Assembly (NCBI RefSeq): GCF_029320955.1
Contig: NZ_CP119757.1
Coordinates: 5,208,001 to 5,272,000 of the forward strand
DNA from: Flavobacterium sp. YJ01
GTDB taxonomy: Bacteria; Bacteroidota; Bacteroidia; Flavobacteriales; Flavobacteriaceae
DNA length: 64,000 nt
Direction of reading: 5' to 3'
A model generated the notes under the pieces. The model was not told the DNA's origin, did not search any database, and saw only the letters and a list, made by a program, of their open reading frames with translations. Positions 9,091-17,600 of this stretch are shown piece after piece (position 1 is the stretch's first letter; every line of letters starts with the position of its first letter). The translations under genes were made by a program, and so were the position numbers.

Positions 9091-9127
9091 AAGCGGAAAA
9101 ACCGAAAGTTCTTCGGTTTTTCCGCTT
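9091..9127. terminator. Strong perfect hairpin, bidirectional terminator
   Basis: A perfect 16-bp inverted repeat (AAGCGGAAAAACCGAA at 9091-9106, TTCGGTTTTTCCGCTT at 9112-9127) with a 5-nt loop. The runs of A and T make it usable from either strand. It separates the copper cluster promoter region from the remnant gene to the right. Confidence 0.7.
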
Positions 9128-9223
9128 TTAGCATTGTTCTGCTTTCTTCTTTTTCATTCGGGAGCGAATCTGATAAAGGTTTTTTTTCATCAAACTGAAA
9201 ATAGCTTTATGATGTTTTGAATT

Positions 9224-9664
9224 GTGATTCCTCAAACCACGGCACTGTGCTATTTCCATTTTAGAAAGAGAAACCTCTATAGTTTCGATTGGTTTGTTGT
9301 CAATGCGTGCAGAGAAGAGCAGGGAATCTATCTTTTTGAAATACTCATTGGTAAAAACACAGTGTCTCAGGCTGTCGCCTTCGGTCATACCCATTACAAT
9401 AAAAAATCAGCATTTAACAGCAGGAATGGTACTTTTGGAACCGGACCTGACCTTCACGGAATCAGCGGATGCGGCTTGTGGTATACGGATCCTATGCATT
9501 TGATTTCGGGAACTGTAAAGCCAAAATTAACCGCAATAATGACCGATTGGCCAGTAAAAGACAGATCTGTGATTATTGGGACGCGCATTGATGTGATAAC
9601 CGGAATCATAAAGAAATATCTTGAGGTTGATTTTCCCGAGTCTCAGATTGTAAGGGTTCATTAG
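9224..9664 (+). pseudogene. 5'-truncated trypsin-like peptidase remnant
   Basis: The open frame translates to 146 residues but only the part from about residue 45 looks like protein. It contains KNTVSQAVAFGHTHYNKK, then PDLHGISGCGLWYTDP, then AIMTDWPVKDRSVIIGTRID. The GISGCGLW stretch resembles the nucleophile region GxSGG of trypsin-like serine peptidases (here Ser with Cys in place of the usual Gly). The His and Asp of a triad and the N-terminal barrel are not present. The N-terminal 40 residues are low quality and no good ribosome-binding site is seen. I read it as the 3' remains of a longer gene of a kind known in flavobacteria. It could be a short functional protein, but that is less likely. 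Confidence 0.45.
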
Positions 9665-9760
9665 ATTGCTTTGCTGAAATATTGATCCATAAAAAAAACT
9701 TAAGAAGGGTTGAGTACCCAATAAATGAAAGTATAGAGATTTCAGGTAATTGTACCTGCC

Positions 9761-9789
9761 TTGAATGCTGTTTTATTTTGTTAAATTTG
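9761..9789 (+). promoter_or_regulatory. Predicted Bacteroidota sigma-A promoter
   Basis: TTG at 9761-9763 and TAAATTTG at 9782-9789, separated by 18 nt. This matches the Flavobacterium pattern TTG-N17-23-TAnnTTTG. It lies about 66 nt upstream of the HEPN-type gene. Confidence 0.6.
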
Positions 9790-9855
9790 GCTGATTGGGT
9801 GCTTTTAATTTAAGGCGCAGCCAGTTAATATTCTGATGAAATTTAATTCTTGTTT

Positions 9856-11241
9856 ATGAAGGACTACTACCAAAAAGATGTGCCCATATTGCTGAAGCTT
9901 GCAGAGCATAAGGAGGTGCTGGACGGCTTTCCCACTGAAAGCGCTAATTCACAATATGATGCCAGACTGATTTACAATCAAAGAAAGCCTGAAGAGGTGC
10001 AGCTTAAAATTTACTATAAGCCATCTGATCATCTTTACGAGAAGTTCAGGAGTCTTGCGAAAGCAGGTGTAAGTATCCTCGATATGATACAACCTGCTGT
10101 ATCTCCGCATAAATGGGTAAATCCGGAATTTTTTGAGTTTTCTGAAAACTCTCTAATTGGGATTCAGGAAACCCATTATTACGATCATGACAAGAAATTC
10201 CTGATACTGGTTCTTCAAAATTTTTGTCTTTTCGAGAATGGAAGGTATGCCGGGGACGCAAGATTCAGGCTCGGGGACAATGCCATTTCCCACCTCGCGG
10301 GATATATCCAGTACGGCCAGCTTGGGACTTATGATTCAGATGATAAATTCATTGAGCGTAATGAAAACAGGTGGACAAGTTTCGGCCCTGTCGAATTTAT
10401 GCTTTCTTTAAACCATTCGTACAAACAGGGCGAACCAAAAAAAGATTTTGTAATAACCAGAGATGCCGAGCTGATTATTAGGGATGACAGCCAAAAGATA
10501 AAAGATCTGGATCTTCTTTCGCTCGGAGAAGATTTATGCCTTATGATGTCCCTGTATTGGGAAAAAAGCATTGATTTTTTCAATGCATTGCTAAGAGTGA
10601 ATGATAGGGAAAATTATGGCACCAGGGAAGTTTTTAAGCTTAGCGGAGAGCGCAATGATTTATCTCAGGAATTTCATTTGAAAGATAAATATTCGAATAT
10701 TTACGATTTTGCGGAGTCGATTGATTTTGACAAATTCCAATATTTAAGAGAACTAATCCGGGAGGCTGTTCCAAGACTGATAAGCATAAAGCATCTTGAT
10801 GATATTTCAGCTTTCATGGTCCTATACAACATCGTTGAAAAGTTCAGGAACTTTTTTTTAAAGAATCCCTTGGACGGCCAGACTTTTACTGTCAAGGAAG
10901 AATATGCTTTTATAGGATCAGAGGGCTCTATTAATAAATTCATAAAAACGAAAATAAAGGAAATTGGCGAAATAGTGGAGGAGGATGATAAACTGGAATT
11001 TGATTCCAAAGCTTTCGAGAAAGTATCGTTTATTAAAAAGACAGGCCTTATTGATCAGTTTGAGGGTTTCATAAAGTATCTCAAATTGGACCCGGGCAAA
11101 TATAATATTGAATTTGACCAGCTTATTAAAGTACGCAACCTGATTTATCATGGAAATCCGCCGGGCAGGGATCTGTCGCCTTACAATAAGGAGCTTAAAG
11201 CATTGGTATATGATATTTTACTTGCCATAATTGCGCGCTAA
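9856..11241 (+). CDS. HEPN-type hypothetical protein
   Basis: 461 residues from the ATG at 9856; an in-frame TTG at 9850 is an alternative start. No signal peptide or membrane segment. The N-terminal 250 residues are mixed alpha/beta and of unknown fold (SLIGIQETHYYDHDKKFLIL, RWTSFGPVEFMLSLNHSYK). The C-terminal 200 residues are helical and contain RNLIYHG (R427 and H432), which fits the Rx4-6H catalytic motif of HEPN RNases. That arrangement resembles ApeA-like and other HEPN-containing defence proteins. The gene stands alone between its own promoter and a strong terminator. A role in abortive infection or RNA cleavage is possible but not shown. Confidence 0.65.
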   Translation: MKDYYQKDVPILLKLAEHKEVLDGFPTESANSQYDARLIYNQRKPEEVQLKIYYKPSDHLYEKFRSLAKAGVSILDMIQPAVSPHKWVNPEFFEFSENSLIGIQETHYYDHDKKFLILVLQNFCLFENGRYAGDARFRLGDNAISHLAGYIQYGQLGTYDSDDKFIERNENRWTSFGPVEFMLSLNHSYKQGEPKKDFVITRDAELIIRDDSQKIKDLDLLSLGEDLCLMMSLYWEKSIDFFNALLRVNDRENYGTREVFKLSGERNDLSQEFHLKDKYSNIYDFAESIDFDKFQYLRELIREAVPRLISIKHLDDISAFMVLYNIVEKFRNFFLKNPLDGQTFTVKEEYAFIGSEGSINKFIKTKIKEIGEIVEEDDKLEFDSKAFEKVSFIKKTGLIDQFEGFIKYLKLDPGKYNIEFDQLIKVRNLIYHGNPPGRDLSPYNKELKALVYDILLAIIAR

Positions 11242-11354
11242 GCATTTAGCTTTTCACGTCTGGCGTCCAGATAATAAATGATATTGCCAATATTTAAAAC
11301 TGGCAAAAAATATTACTGAAAAATAAAACCGTGCCTGTTCACATTTTATCAGAC

Positions 11355-11390
11355 AGAAAGAGACAATCAAATTTTTGATTGTCTCTTTCT
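11355..11390. terminator. Convergent bidirectional terminator
   Basis: A perfect 17-bp inverted repeat (arms 11355-11371 and 11374-11390, AGAAAGAGACAATCAAA in the left arm) with a very short T loop. It lies between the converging ends of the HEPN-type gene and the MscS gene and can serve both. Confidence 0.75.
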
Positions 11391-11438
11391 TAAGGGTGCA
11401 GATTTTTCTGGGCAGGGACATCAATTAAAAACTGATTT

Positions 11439-12512
11439 TTAATTCCTTGCAACTGAAAAAACAGGCAGGCTATCGATCTGTATGGTCTGCGTTGGGTAGG
11501 CAAGTTCAATTCCTTTATCTGTAAAGGCCCTGAAAATCTCAAGATAGACGGCCTGCTGGCAATCCATATAGAAATTGTAATCCGGGTCATCCACGTAATA
11601 GACGAATTCAAAGTTTAGGCTGAAATCCCCAAAAGCGGAAAAATGCCCCCTGTCATAAATCAGCTTATCTTTTGAAGCTATTATGGATTCGACAATTGCG
11701 GGAATGTCCCTAAGCTGCTTATCAGAAGTCTGGTAAGTAACCCGGATAGTGAAAACAATCCTTCTCCTTTCCATGCGTTTGAAGTTGCGAAGCCTTGAGT
11801 TGGTCAGGTCTGTATTGGAGCATACCAGCTGTTCGCCGTTGAGGGTCCTGATGCGGGTGGTCTTTATCCCGATATATTCGATAACGCCGCTGTCGGTGCC
11901 CACTGTTACAAAATCTCCGATTTCAAATGGACGGTCAAAGAAGATGACAAAATAGCTGAACAGATCTCCAAGTACGGTCTGCGCCGCAAGGGCAATGGCG
12001 ATACCTCCCACACCCAGACCCGCTACGATGGTAGTGACATTGTAGCCCATATTGTCAATAAGGAACACTGCGCCTAAAATCCAGATGATGATATTCACTA
12101 TGGCTATAAGCCCGCCTGCCTGCTTTTCCTTGCTTTCGCTGTCCTGATCGCGCTTGATAAAGGACAATACGAATTTTTTGAAGGCAGCAATTATTATTTT
12201 AATGATAAAAAAAGTGATCGCCATCATATAAGCCGTATGGAGAATATTTTTAGCCTTCAGGCCTAAAGACAGGGCCTGCAGCGAAAAATAAACGGTGCTG
12301 ATATAGAGCAGGGGCAGAACATTGATCTCAATAACCTCCATTGCGAATTCGTCCCACGATGTGGCAGTGGACGCTGCCCATATTTTGAGCCGTTTGAAAA
12401 TGTATATTTTAAATATTTTTATGAGTGCAAATAGGAGAATTATAATTATTAGCGCTGTGAGCCATTTATAAATAGTGTTTCCCCAAATCAGGGTGCTTAG
12501 AATCTCTTCCAT
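11439..12512 (-). CDS. MscS-family mechanosensitive ion channel
   Basis: 357 residues with four N-terminal membrane segments (ALIIIILLFALIKIF, LYISTVYFSLQAL, MAITFFIIKIIIAAF, IVNIIIWILGAVFLI). They lead to the pore helix and beta domain typical of MscS: TTIVAGLGVGGIAIALAAQT, then RPFEIGDFVTVG and IKTTRIRTLNGEQLVCSNTD. The C-terminal alpha/beta domain is present (VYLEIFRAFTDKGIELAYPTQ). Length and order fit a medium-sized MscS (YnaI/YbdG-like). It would release solutes through the inner membrane on osmotic down-shock. It follows the deacylase-like gene on the same strand after 112 nt. Confidence 0.93.
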   Translation of the reverse strand: MEEILSTLIWGNTIYKWLTALIIIILLFALIKIFKIYIFKRLKIWAASTATSWDEFAMEVIEINVLPLLYISTVYFSLQALSLGLKAKNILHTAYMMAITFFIIKIIIAAFKKFVLSFIKRDQDSESKEKQAGGLIAIVNIIIWILGAVFLIDNMGYNVTTIVAGLGVGGIAIALAAQTVLGDLFSYFVIFFDRPFEIGDFVTVGTDSGVIEYIGIKTTRIRTLNGEQLVCSNTDLTNSRLRNFKRMERRRIVFTIRVTYQTSDKQLRDIPAIVESIIASKDKLIYDRGHFSAFGDFSLNFEFVYYVDDPDYNFYMDCQQAVYLEIFRAFTDKGIELAYPTQTIQIDSLPVFSVARN

Positions 12513-12624
12513 GAACTTTTATTTTTATAAGTTAGAAAAATGAATGCAGGCATGCATTGCATCTGTTAATTATCTGAGCAGTTCGAAAACGCTCCAAAAC
12601 GAAATCCGGCAAATATGCCTGCCC

Positions 12625-13671
12625 TTAGATTCGGTATCCGATGCAGAATACGGTTTCATCAGAATTTACGGGATTTGCTTCGGTTTTGTAAAGGACTGTG
12701 CCCGACTGGGGCGCAGTGAGGGTTTTTATCCTGTTTCCGAAAATATCGGCCAGATAGCCGATCTGCTGGTTTTCTTTTATTTTATCGCCTGCCTTAACGG
12801 AACTGTAGAATATGCCCTGAAATGGAACCTTTACGAAGGCCTTTCTGTTAAACCTGTGTTTTGGTGCCCTTGCAGGCTTTATTTTGCGATTGGTGTAAAG
12901 CTGCAATTCCGCCATAATCCTGTACAGTGCATCCCTTGCTGGTGAGAGGCCTGAGCGCCCCTCTTTTTGCTGTCCTCCCACTGTCATGCTCAATGATGGT
13001 ATTCCCAGCCTTGCCGCCTGTTTTACGGCACATTTCGAGGGCTCTCCAGATGAAAGGACGTACGGATGGCTTAAGATTGTATCGAGTCCGCTTGCCTCGC
13101 TGAGACGAAATTCCAGCATTGTCTGCTGCATGAATTCCGAATTGTCATAGTAGCAGATAAAATCTATTGGATCGCTTGCCGCATCGCAGCTGTTCAGCTC
13201 CAGAAATACGTCAGTGGCGTCGAAGACAGCCGTCGCAACAAAATCGGCGATCAATTCTGCCGCGGTTCCTCTGTGACTGCCCGGAAAAGCATCGTTAAGA
13301 TGGGATATCCCAATAGGATTTGAACCGGAGCTGCGGCCATCGTAGCGCTGCACATCAGCATCGGGGATGATAATCAGGTTTCCTTTGAGCTTCTGGGGGT
13401 TTATCTCGCGGCGAAGCTCAAGAAGAGAGGCGGCTGCGGGAAAGCCGCCTTGGCGGATTCCGGCGGCTATGGTAAGGGTAGGGCCTTTTTCACGTCCTTT
13501 GATAAGGGTCATGGGAAGATCCGCCCAGATGGAGTCCGAAGATTTCAGACACATAACCGTATCATTTATGGACGCTTCCTGCTTTTCAAAATACTCCTTA
13601 AGGGATATTTTTTGGGACTGGACGCTGTGGATGGCAAAAAGGTATATAAAAAAAAGAATTAAATTTTTCAT
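12625..13671 (-). CDS. Succinylglutamate desuccinylase/aspartoacylase-like protein without zinc ligands
   Basis: 348 residues with a signal peptide (LILFFIYLFAIHSVQSQ). The layout is that of the AstE/AspA branch of the M14 metallopeptidase fold, including the C-terminal barrel-like domain (IFYSSVKAGDKIKENQQIGY...LTAPQSGTVLY). The catalytic signatures are changed, though. The usual GxHGxE, holding two zinc ligands, reads AGIRQGGFP; the usual DLNRxFPG reads HLNDAFPG; the usual DLH reads ELN. All three zinc ligands therefore seem to be missing. The protein is probably non-enzymatic, perhaps binding a peptide or an amino-acid derivative in the periplasm. The frame is intact with no stops, which argues for retained function and against decay. 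Confidence 0.75.
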   Translation of the reverse strand: MKNLILFFIYLFAIHSVQSQKISLKEYFEKQEASINDTVMCLKSSDSIWADLPMTLIKGREKGPTLTIAAGIRQGGFPAAASLLELRREINPQKLKGNLIIIPDADVQRYDGRSSGSNPIGISHLNDAFPGSHRGTAAELIADFVATAVFDATDVFLELNSCDAASDPIDFICYYDNSEFMQQTMLEFRLSEASGLDTILSHPYVLSSGEPSKCAVKQAARLGIPSLSMTVGGQQKEGRSGLSPARDALYRIMAELQLYTNRKIKPARAPKHRFNRKAFVKVPFQGIFYSSVKAGDKIKENQQIGYLADIFGNRIKTLTAPQSGTVLYKTEANPVNSDETVFCIGYRI

Positions 13672-14056
13672 TGCATTATGTGATGGATAATGGTTCTGTA
13701 TGATTACAGAACAATCATCCTGATTTGCAGACTGTGCTAAAGCCTGGTTTTAATAGGATTAAAGGAATTTTCAGCTGTCTTGAAAATCAATTGAAAGAGT
13801 ATGTATGCCCAAAAAATTATAGGGAATACCATAATCATCCTGCCGCTGAATGTGGAAATATAAAGGAGGTTTGCGAAAAACCGCCAGCTTATTTTCGGGC
13901 ATTGAGAATTGCAGAGGGAACAGCTTCTGTTGGGCATACCTGAAGCACAGCAGGCTCAAAAGAATAGAAAGACAGCCATCGGTGCAAAGCCGTGAAGCTG
14001 AATTGCGATAGTTTTGCCGCTATGCGATAAAAGGCAGCAGGGAAATTTAATAAGGG
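13672..14056. other. Intergenic stretch without recognised gene
   Basis: About 385 nt. Short open frames exist on both strands but none has a convincing start, codon use or motif. No strong hairpin or promoter was seen. It contains the upstream region of the deacylase-like gene. Confidence 0.4.
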
Positions 14057-14419
14057 CTAGAAGAGATTCAGCCGGTAAAGCGACCCGGTTGAAGAGGCAG
14101 TAAATGCGGCTTTGAGCTTAAAATAGGCGAAACTCTTGCTGTGCGTAAGCGATAGCGCCTCATAAGCAAATTTTTCAAATAGAGATTTTAATGCAGCAGG
14201 GGCTTTATGCTTCTCTTTTTTGTCCTGAGAAGAAGCGCTTATGCGGATTTTCTTTTTGCTGTGGGGTGCATCAACAGCAGACTGCTTGGCATTCCTGCTG
14301 GAAAAATTGAGCATCTCAGCACAATCGGCAAGAGCGGAGGACACGCTGTGGACTTCAACCCCGAAAAGCATGCGTATGGCAAGAAGCGCCATTATCAATA
14401 TGCTTTTAAAATGCTTCAT
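14057..14419 (-). CDS. Small secreted hypothetical protein
   Basis: 120 residues starting MKHFKSILIMALLAIRML, a short membrane segment or signal peptide. The rest is basic and Ser/Ala-rich (SKKKIRISASSQDKKEKHK) and ends STGSLYRLNLF. No family recognised. On its strand a TATATTTG box (plus-strand 14459-14466) lies 39 nt upstream and fits the Bacteroidota -7 element; a CAA/TTG partner is only 12 nt away, which is short. That supports a real transcript with modest confidence. A spurious frame cannot be excluded. Confidence 0.45.
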   Translation of the reverse strand: MKHFKSILIMALLAIRMLFGVEVHSVSSALADCAEMLNFSSRNAKQSAVDAPHSKKKIRISASSQDKKEKHKAPAALKSLFEKFAYEALSLTHSKSFAYFKLKAAFTASSTGSLYRLNLF

Positions 14420-14613
14420 GCTAAAGATAGAATTCTGGCTTATTTTTTATAGTCCTGCCAAATATAAGGCATTTTAAACAAAATCAGCCGGCGCATCCCA
14501 AATATAGCAAAGATTTAACTTCATGCATTTATGCATTAATGCTTATCCTATATTTTTAAATGCCGGGATTAGGCTATTGGCCAATGGAGAAAAATGCTTT
14601 TTGCAGCCTTTCT

Positions 14614-15003
14614 TTATTCTATGGCTAAAATGGCGCGCTCTTCGGGTTTGTTTGACCACTGCACCTGCCAAACCCGTCCGTCAACCTGGTCGAGCAGAAT
14701 GAAATTGTATATATTGGTGGTAGGGCTAAGTGCAAATCTGTTGTTTTTTTCCTGATCAGGGGCAACAAGTGCTTTTAGAGAAAGGGGAGACTCGAACCTG
14801 TTTTTTCCAGTGTCCCACTGGACCTGCCACATCTGTCCGTTTCGGGTGTTGAGTTTGATATAGGTCCACATGTTGTTTGTGCTGTATAGCCTGTATGAAG
14901 CGTCGACGCATGGAAATGTGAAGGAATTGGAAGCGGATTGGCTTTGGGCCGATACGGTAGTGAACATTGCGAAGACTAGCAGAAAAAATAAAGTTTTTTT
15001 CAT
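14614..15003 (-). CDS. Small secreted protein with two WQVQW repeats
   Basis: 129 residues with a signal peptide (KTLFFLLVFAMFTTVSAQ). The mature part has two related segments, NNMWTYIKLNTRNGQMWQVQ and NFILLDQVDGRVWQVQWSNK, each with the motif (N/D)G(Q/R)xWQVQW. This suggests a tandem beta repeat. Similar short secreted proteins are common in Bacteroidota but have no known function. It is a single gene with its own upstream space of 260 nt, in which no clear promoter was found. Confidence 0.72.
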   Translation of the reverse strand: MKKTLFFLLVFAMFTTVSAQSQSASNSFTFPCVDASYRLYSTNNMWTYIKLNTRNGQMWQVQWDTGKNRFESPLSLKALVAPDQEKNNRFALSPTTNIYNFILLDQVDGRVWQVQWSNKPEERAILAIE

Positions 15004-15264
15004 AATTTTCAGATTAGTTAATTAGCAGTAAATTAATATTTTATTTTAAAAAAAACACCAAATAATGTGCCGAAATTCAGATGATTTCCAAACGTAAAAG
15101 ATTCATGCACACTTTATTGTTTGACTCGATGATTTGAGGCAGTTTATGGCCTGGGATGAAAAAAATCTAAGAAAAATATGCTAAATTCGCTTGATTGGAG
15201 AAGATGACAGAATGCGTAATGTGCGAAGATATAAACATACTTTTTTTAACCATTAACCAAAAAA

Positions 15265-16677
15265 TTGACTAAATTGACAACAAAAGAATTCTTAGAATTT
15301 CTAAAGGAAAAAAATCATTTGATAATCAACCATAAGGACCACTACAGCGAAGCTCAGACAGGAAAAGTATTTGCAATTGATGGTAATGCCGTGAAATTTT
15401 ATTGGACTTCTGACGATGATAAAACAGAAGCAAGGGGGTTAGTCACTTATGATATGCAGCAGTTTGCACAGTTGGTAAATCCGTTTTTGATTGTAGACAG
15501 AAGCTGTTCTTTTAGCGATAAATATTATAGCACCCTGCAGAGCAAGATAAAAAAAAACTGGCATGAGGTAATCAATACGCTCCATTCTTCCCCACATAAA
15601 AGACTAAAGGTTGATGATTGCGTTGATCTATTAGTAACATCAATAGGTGTGACCAAATTAGAGGCCTCTGGAATCCTTAAATCTCACTTAGCCGTGGGCA
15701 CATTTAAGTATGATGAATTTAAATCAAGTGAGTTTATTATTTTAGGCAGGAATACAATCGAGCTTGAAAATAAAAAAAGATACCTGTCTTCAATTTCAAG
15801 TGAAATCAGAAGCCAGAGCGAGCGCATTAATTATATCATCAGCCATGGCCAGACAGTTGGAAATTATAGAGAGCAGCTTTTTATTTCTGTGCTCCGAAAA
15901 TATGTGCCTAAAAAATTTCATGTCGCAACAGGATTTATAGAGGGCAGCAATAAACAGATTGATATCATAATTTACGACCAGCACAATTATATTCCCGTTT
16001 TTAGAGAAGATGACCTAGTAGTGGTAAAAAAGGAATCCGTAGCGGCCGTAATTGAGGTTAAAACGACTTTAACTTCCGCAACAATTGCAGATTCGCTGAA
16101 GGGTATTGAAAAAATATGTGAAGGACCAATGAATTCCATTCCTTTTTTTAAGGGAATATTTGCGTTTAATACCAAAATGAACAATAAATCAGCCGCGAAT
16201 ACAATTGCATCTTTCTATAAAAAGAATGGTATACACGCCATTTATGATCATTTAGATGTAGTTTGTGTACCCAATAAAATATGCGGTTTCATAGATTATA
16301 ACAATCTCGAAAACGATGAATATTCATGTCCGTCATTATATATTATTGAAGATGCAAAAGGCATCTCTATAGGAGAATCGTTTTTCTTTCAACGGTTATT
16401 TGCGTTTTTGGAAGTTGAAAATTCAGCAAAGAAAATAAATGGGTTTTACTTTAGTGTGTTGAGGGAAACAGCCAGTCTGTCTCTGCACCAGATATTGACT
16501 CACAATGATTGGACACCTTTCCATTCATTTATTTCAGAAATCAGGGGTACGGCAGATTTTGAGCCCGATATGGAAATCATAAAAAATGACGTTAAAAAGC
16601 GCATAAAGGATGTAAGGAATTGGATGATGGGTGAAATGAAAAGAGAGCTGCTCATTGAAAAGTACAACAATGACTAA
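15265..16677 (+). CDS. DUF6602 protein with PD-(D/E)xK-like nuclease fold
   Basis: 470 residues from a TTG start at 15265; no ATG is near. The N-terminal 150 residues look like small helical or wHTH-like units (KSHLAVGTFKYDEF). Residues about 175-290 resemble DUF6602: SERINYIISHGQTVGNYREQ, then SNKQIDIIIYDQH and VAAVIEVKTTL. D234 and E264-x-K266 fit a PD-(D/E)xK metal site. The C-terminal 150 residues are unassigned. Such proteins are often found in accessory and defence regions. Whether it cuts DNA is not known. It lies alone between small secreted genes and the zinc-type efflux cluster. Confidence 0.65.
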   Translation: MTKLTTKEFLEFLKEKNHLIINHKDHYSEAQTGKVFAIDGNAVKFYWTSDDDKTEARGLVTYDMQQFAQLVNPFLIVDRSCSFSDKYYSTLQSKIKKNWHEVINTLHSSPHKRLKVDDCVDLLVTSIGVTKLEASGILKSHLAVGTFKYDEFKSSEFIILGRNTIELENKKRYLSSISSEIRSQSERINYIISHGQTVGNYREQLFISVLRKYVPKKFHVATGFIEGSNKQIDIIIYDQHNYIPVFREDDLVVVKKESVAAVIEVKTTLTSATIADSLKGIEKICEGPMNSIPFFKGIFAFNTKMNNKSAANTIASFYKKNGIHAIYDHLDVVCVPNKICGFIDYNNLENDEYSCPSLYIIEDAKGISIGESFFFQRLFAFLEVENSAKKINGFYFSVLRETASLSLHQILTHNDWTPFHSFISEIRGTADFEPDMEIIKNDVKKRIKDVRNWMMGEMKRELLIEKYNND

Positions 16678-17103
16678 AGTGAAATGTTTTCTATTTCCCT
16701 TATTCAATTATTAACGAGTTTTTTTAGGCTAAAAGAACAAACTGCATTGGAATAGCTATGGTATAAACTTGGAATTTAACTAAGCCGGCACCTGAATCAA
16801 AGCGTAGGCTTTTTTGTTAGGCAGCCGTGCCGTACTGGATGTGGGTGCATCCGTATTTTCCAAGAAACTATGAAAAAAAACATGTTTTTTGCTTAATTGG
16901 GCAAAAATTCAGAATGTTTACAAAATTGAATGTTTACTTTGCATTACAGGAAATAATCACGCCGCGTCTTCATTTAGGAAGCCGGAATTGTCTGTTTAAG
17001 GTATGCGGCAATATCGATACGTATTTTTCCTGTAATCAGCGCTTTATTGCGCATGTAGTCACTTTGCAATCGGATTGCATAAACTATTTTATACATTTGT
17101 CCC
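16678..17103. other. Intergenic stretch with a candidate -7 box
   Basis: About 426 nt. A 113-residue open frame starting at 16827 has no recognisable features and overlaps the next gene out of frame, so I do not call it. TACATTTG at 17092-17099 matches the -7 element TAnnTTTG. The nearest TTG boxes are 25 nt (17064-17066) and 14 nt (17075-17077) upstream, slightly off the usual 17-23. If used, transcription would begin almost at the start codon of the DUF6660 gene. Confidence 0.4.
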
Positions 17104-17427
17104 ATGAGATGGAAAACAACAATATTACTACTTTACATTCTAGGGCTGCTAGCAGTTCCATGCAGTGATGTATACAATAGCTGTATTTCATCCAATTCGG
17201 ACCAGAAGGAGCTTACCCATAATCACAGCCGTGATAATGACGACCACTGCACTCCTTTCTGCCAGTGCTCCTGCTGCAGTGTTTCGGTTTTAAAATTCAG
17301 CTTCAAGATGCCGGATTTTAATCTTCCCCAGCAGCACATCAGTGCCAGGAATACTGTTTTGAGAGACTGCCAGTTCATTTCCAGCTACACTGGAACCATC
17401 TGGCAGCCGCCTAAGATTTTCGTTTAG
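17104..17427 (+). CDS. DUF6660-type small periplasmic protein
   Basis: 107 residues. A signal peptide (TILLLYILGLLAVPC) is followed by a His/Asp/Cys-rich stretch (HNHSRDNDDHC, then TPFCQCSCC) that could bind zinc or a similar metal. It ends YTGTIWQPPKIFV. Short proteins of this kind (DUF6660) are found directly before CzcA-type pumps in Bacteroidota. Here the pump follows after a gap of about 170 nt on the same strand. It is probably the first gene of the efflux operon. The role may be metal buffering or sensing in the periplasm; that is inference from composition and place. Confidence 0.7.
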   Translation: MRWKTTILLLYILGLLAVPCSDVYNSCISSNSDQKELTHNHSRDNDDHCTPFCQCSCCSVSVLKFSFKMPDFNLPQQHISARNTVLRDCQFISSYTGTIWQPPKIFV

Positions 17428-17600
17428 ATTTTTCGGATTGCGCATCCCACCAGTAGTGGGCTATGGCAGGCATTGAATGTCCTGCAGGGCAGGCGTATGC
17501 TTTACCGTAACCAATCGGGATGCCTGTACGCACTTCTAACTTTCCCCATCTTAAAGACGGGCTGAAAGACTATTTTCTAAACGTTAAAATTACTTGCATA

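Noticed and set aside
9128..9394. 88-residue minus-strand frame rich in Lys
   Set aside because: It is antisense to the protease-like remnant, overlaps the terminator edge and has no recognisable features.
13725..13959. Short frames between the deacylase-like gene and the small secreted gene
   Set aside because: Overlapping frames of about 60-70 residues on both strands without start signals or motifs.
16827..17168. 113-residue plus-strand frame before the DUF6660 gene
   Set aside because: No motif, no signal peptide, odd composition, and it overlaps the start of a better supported gene in another frame.
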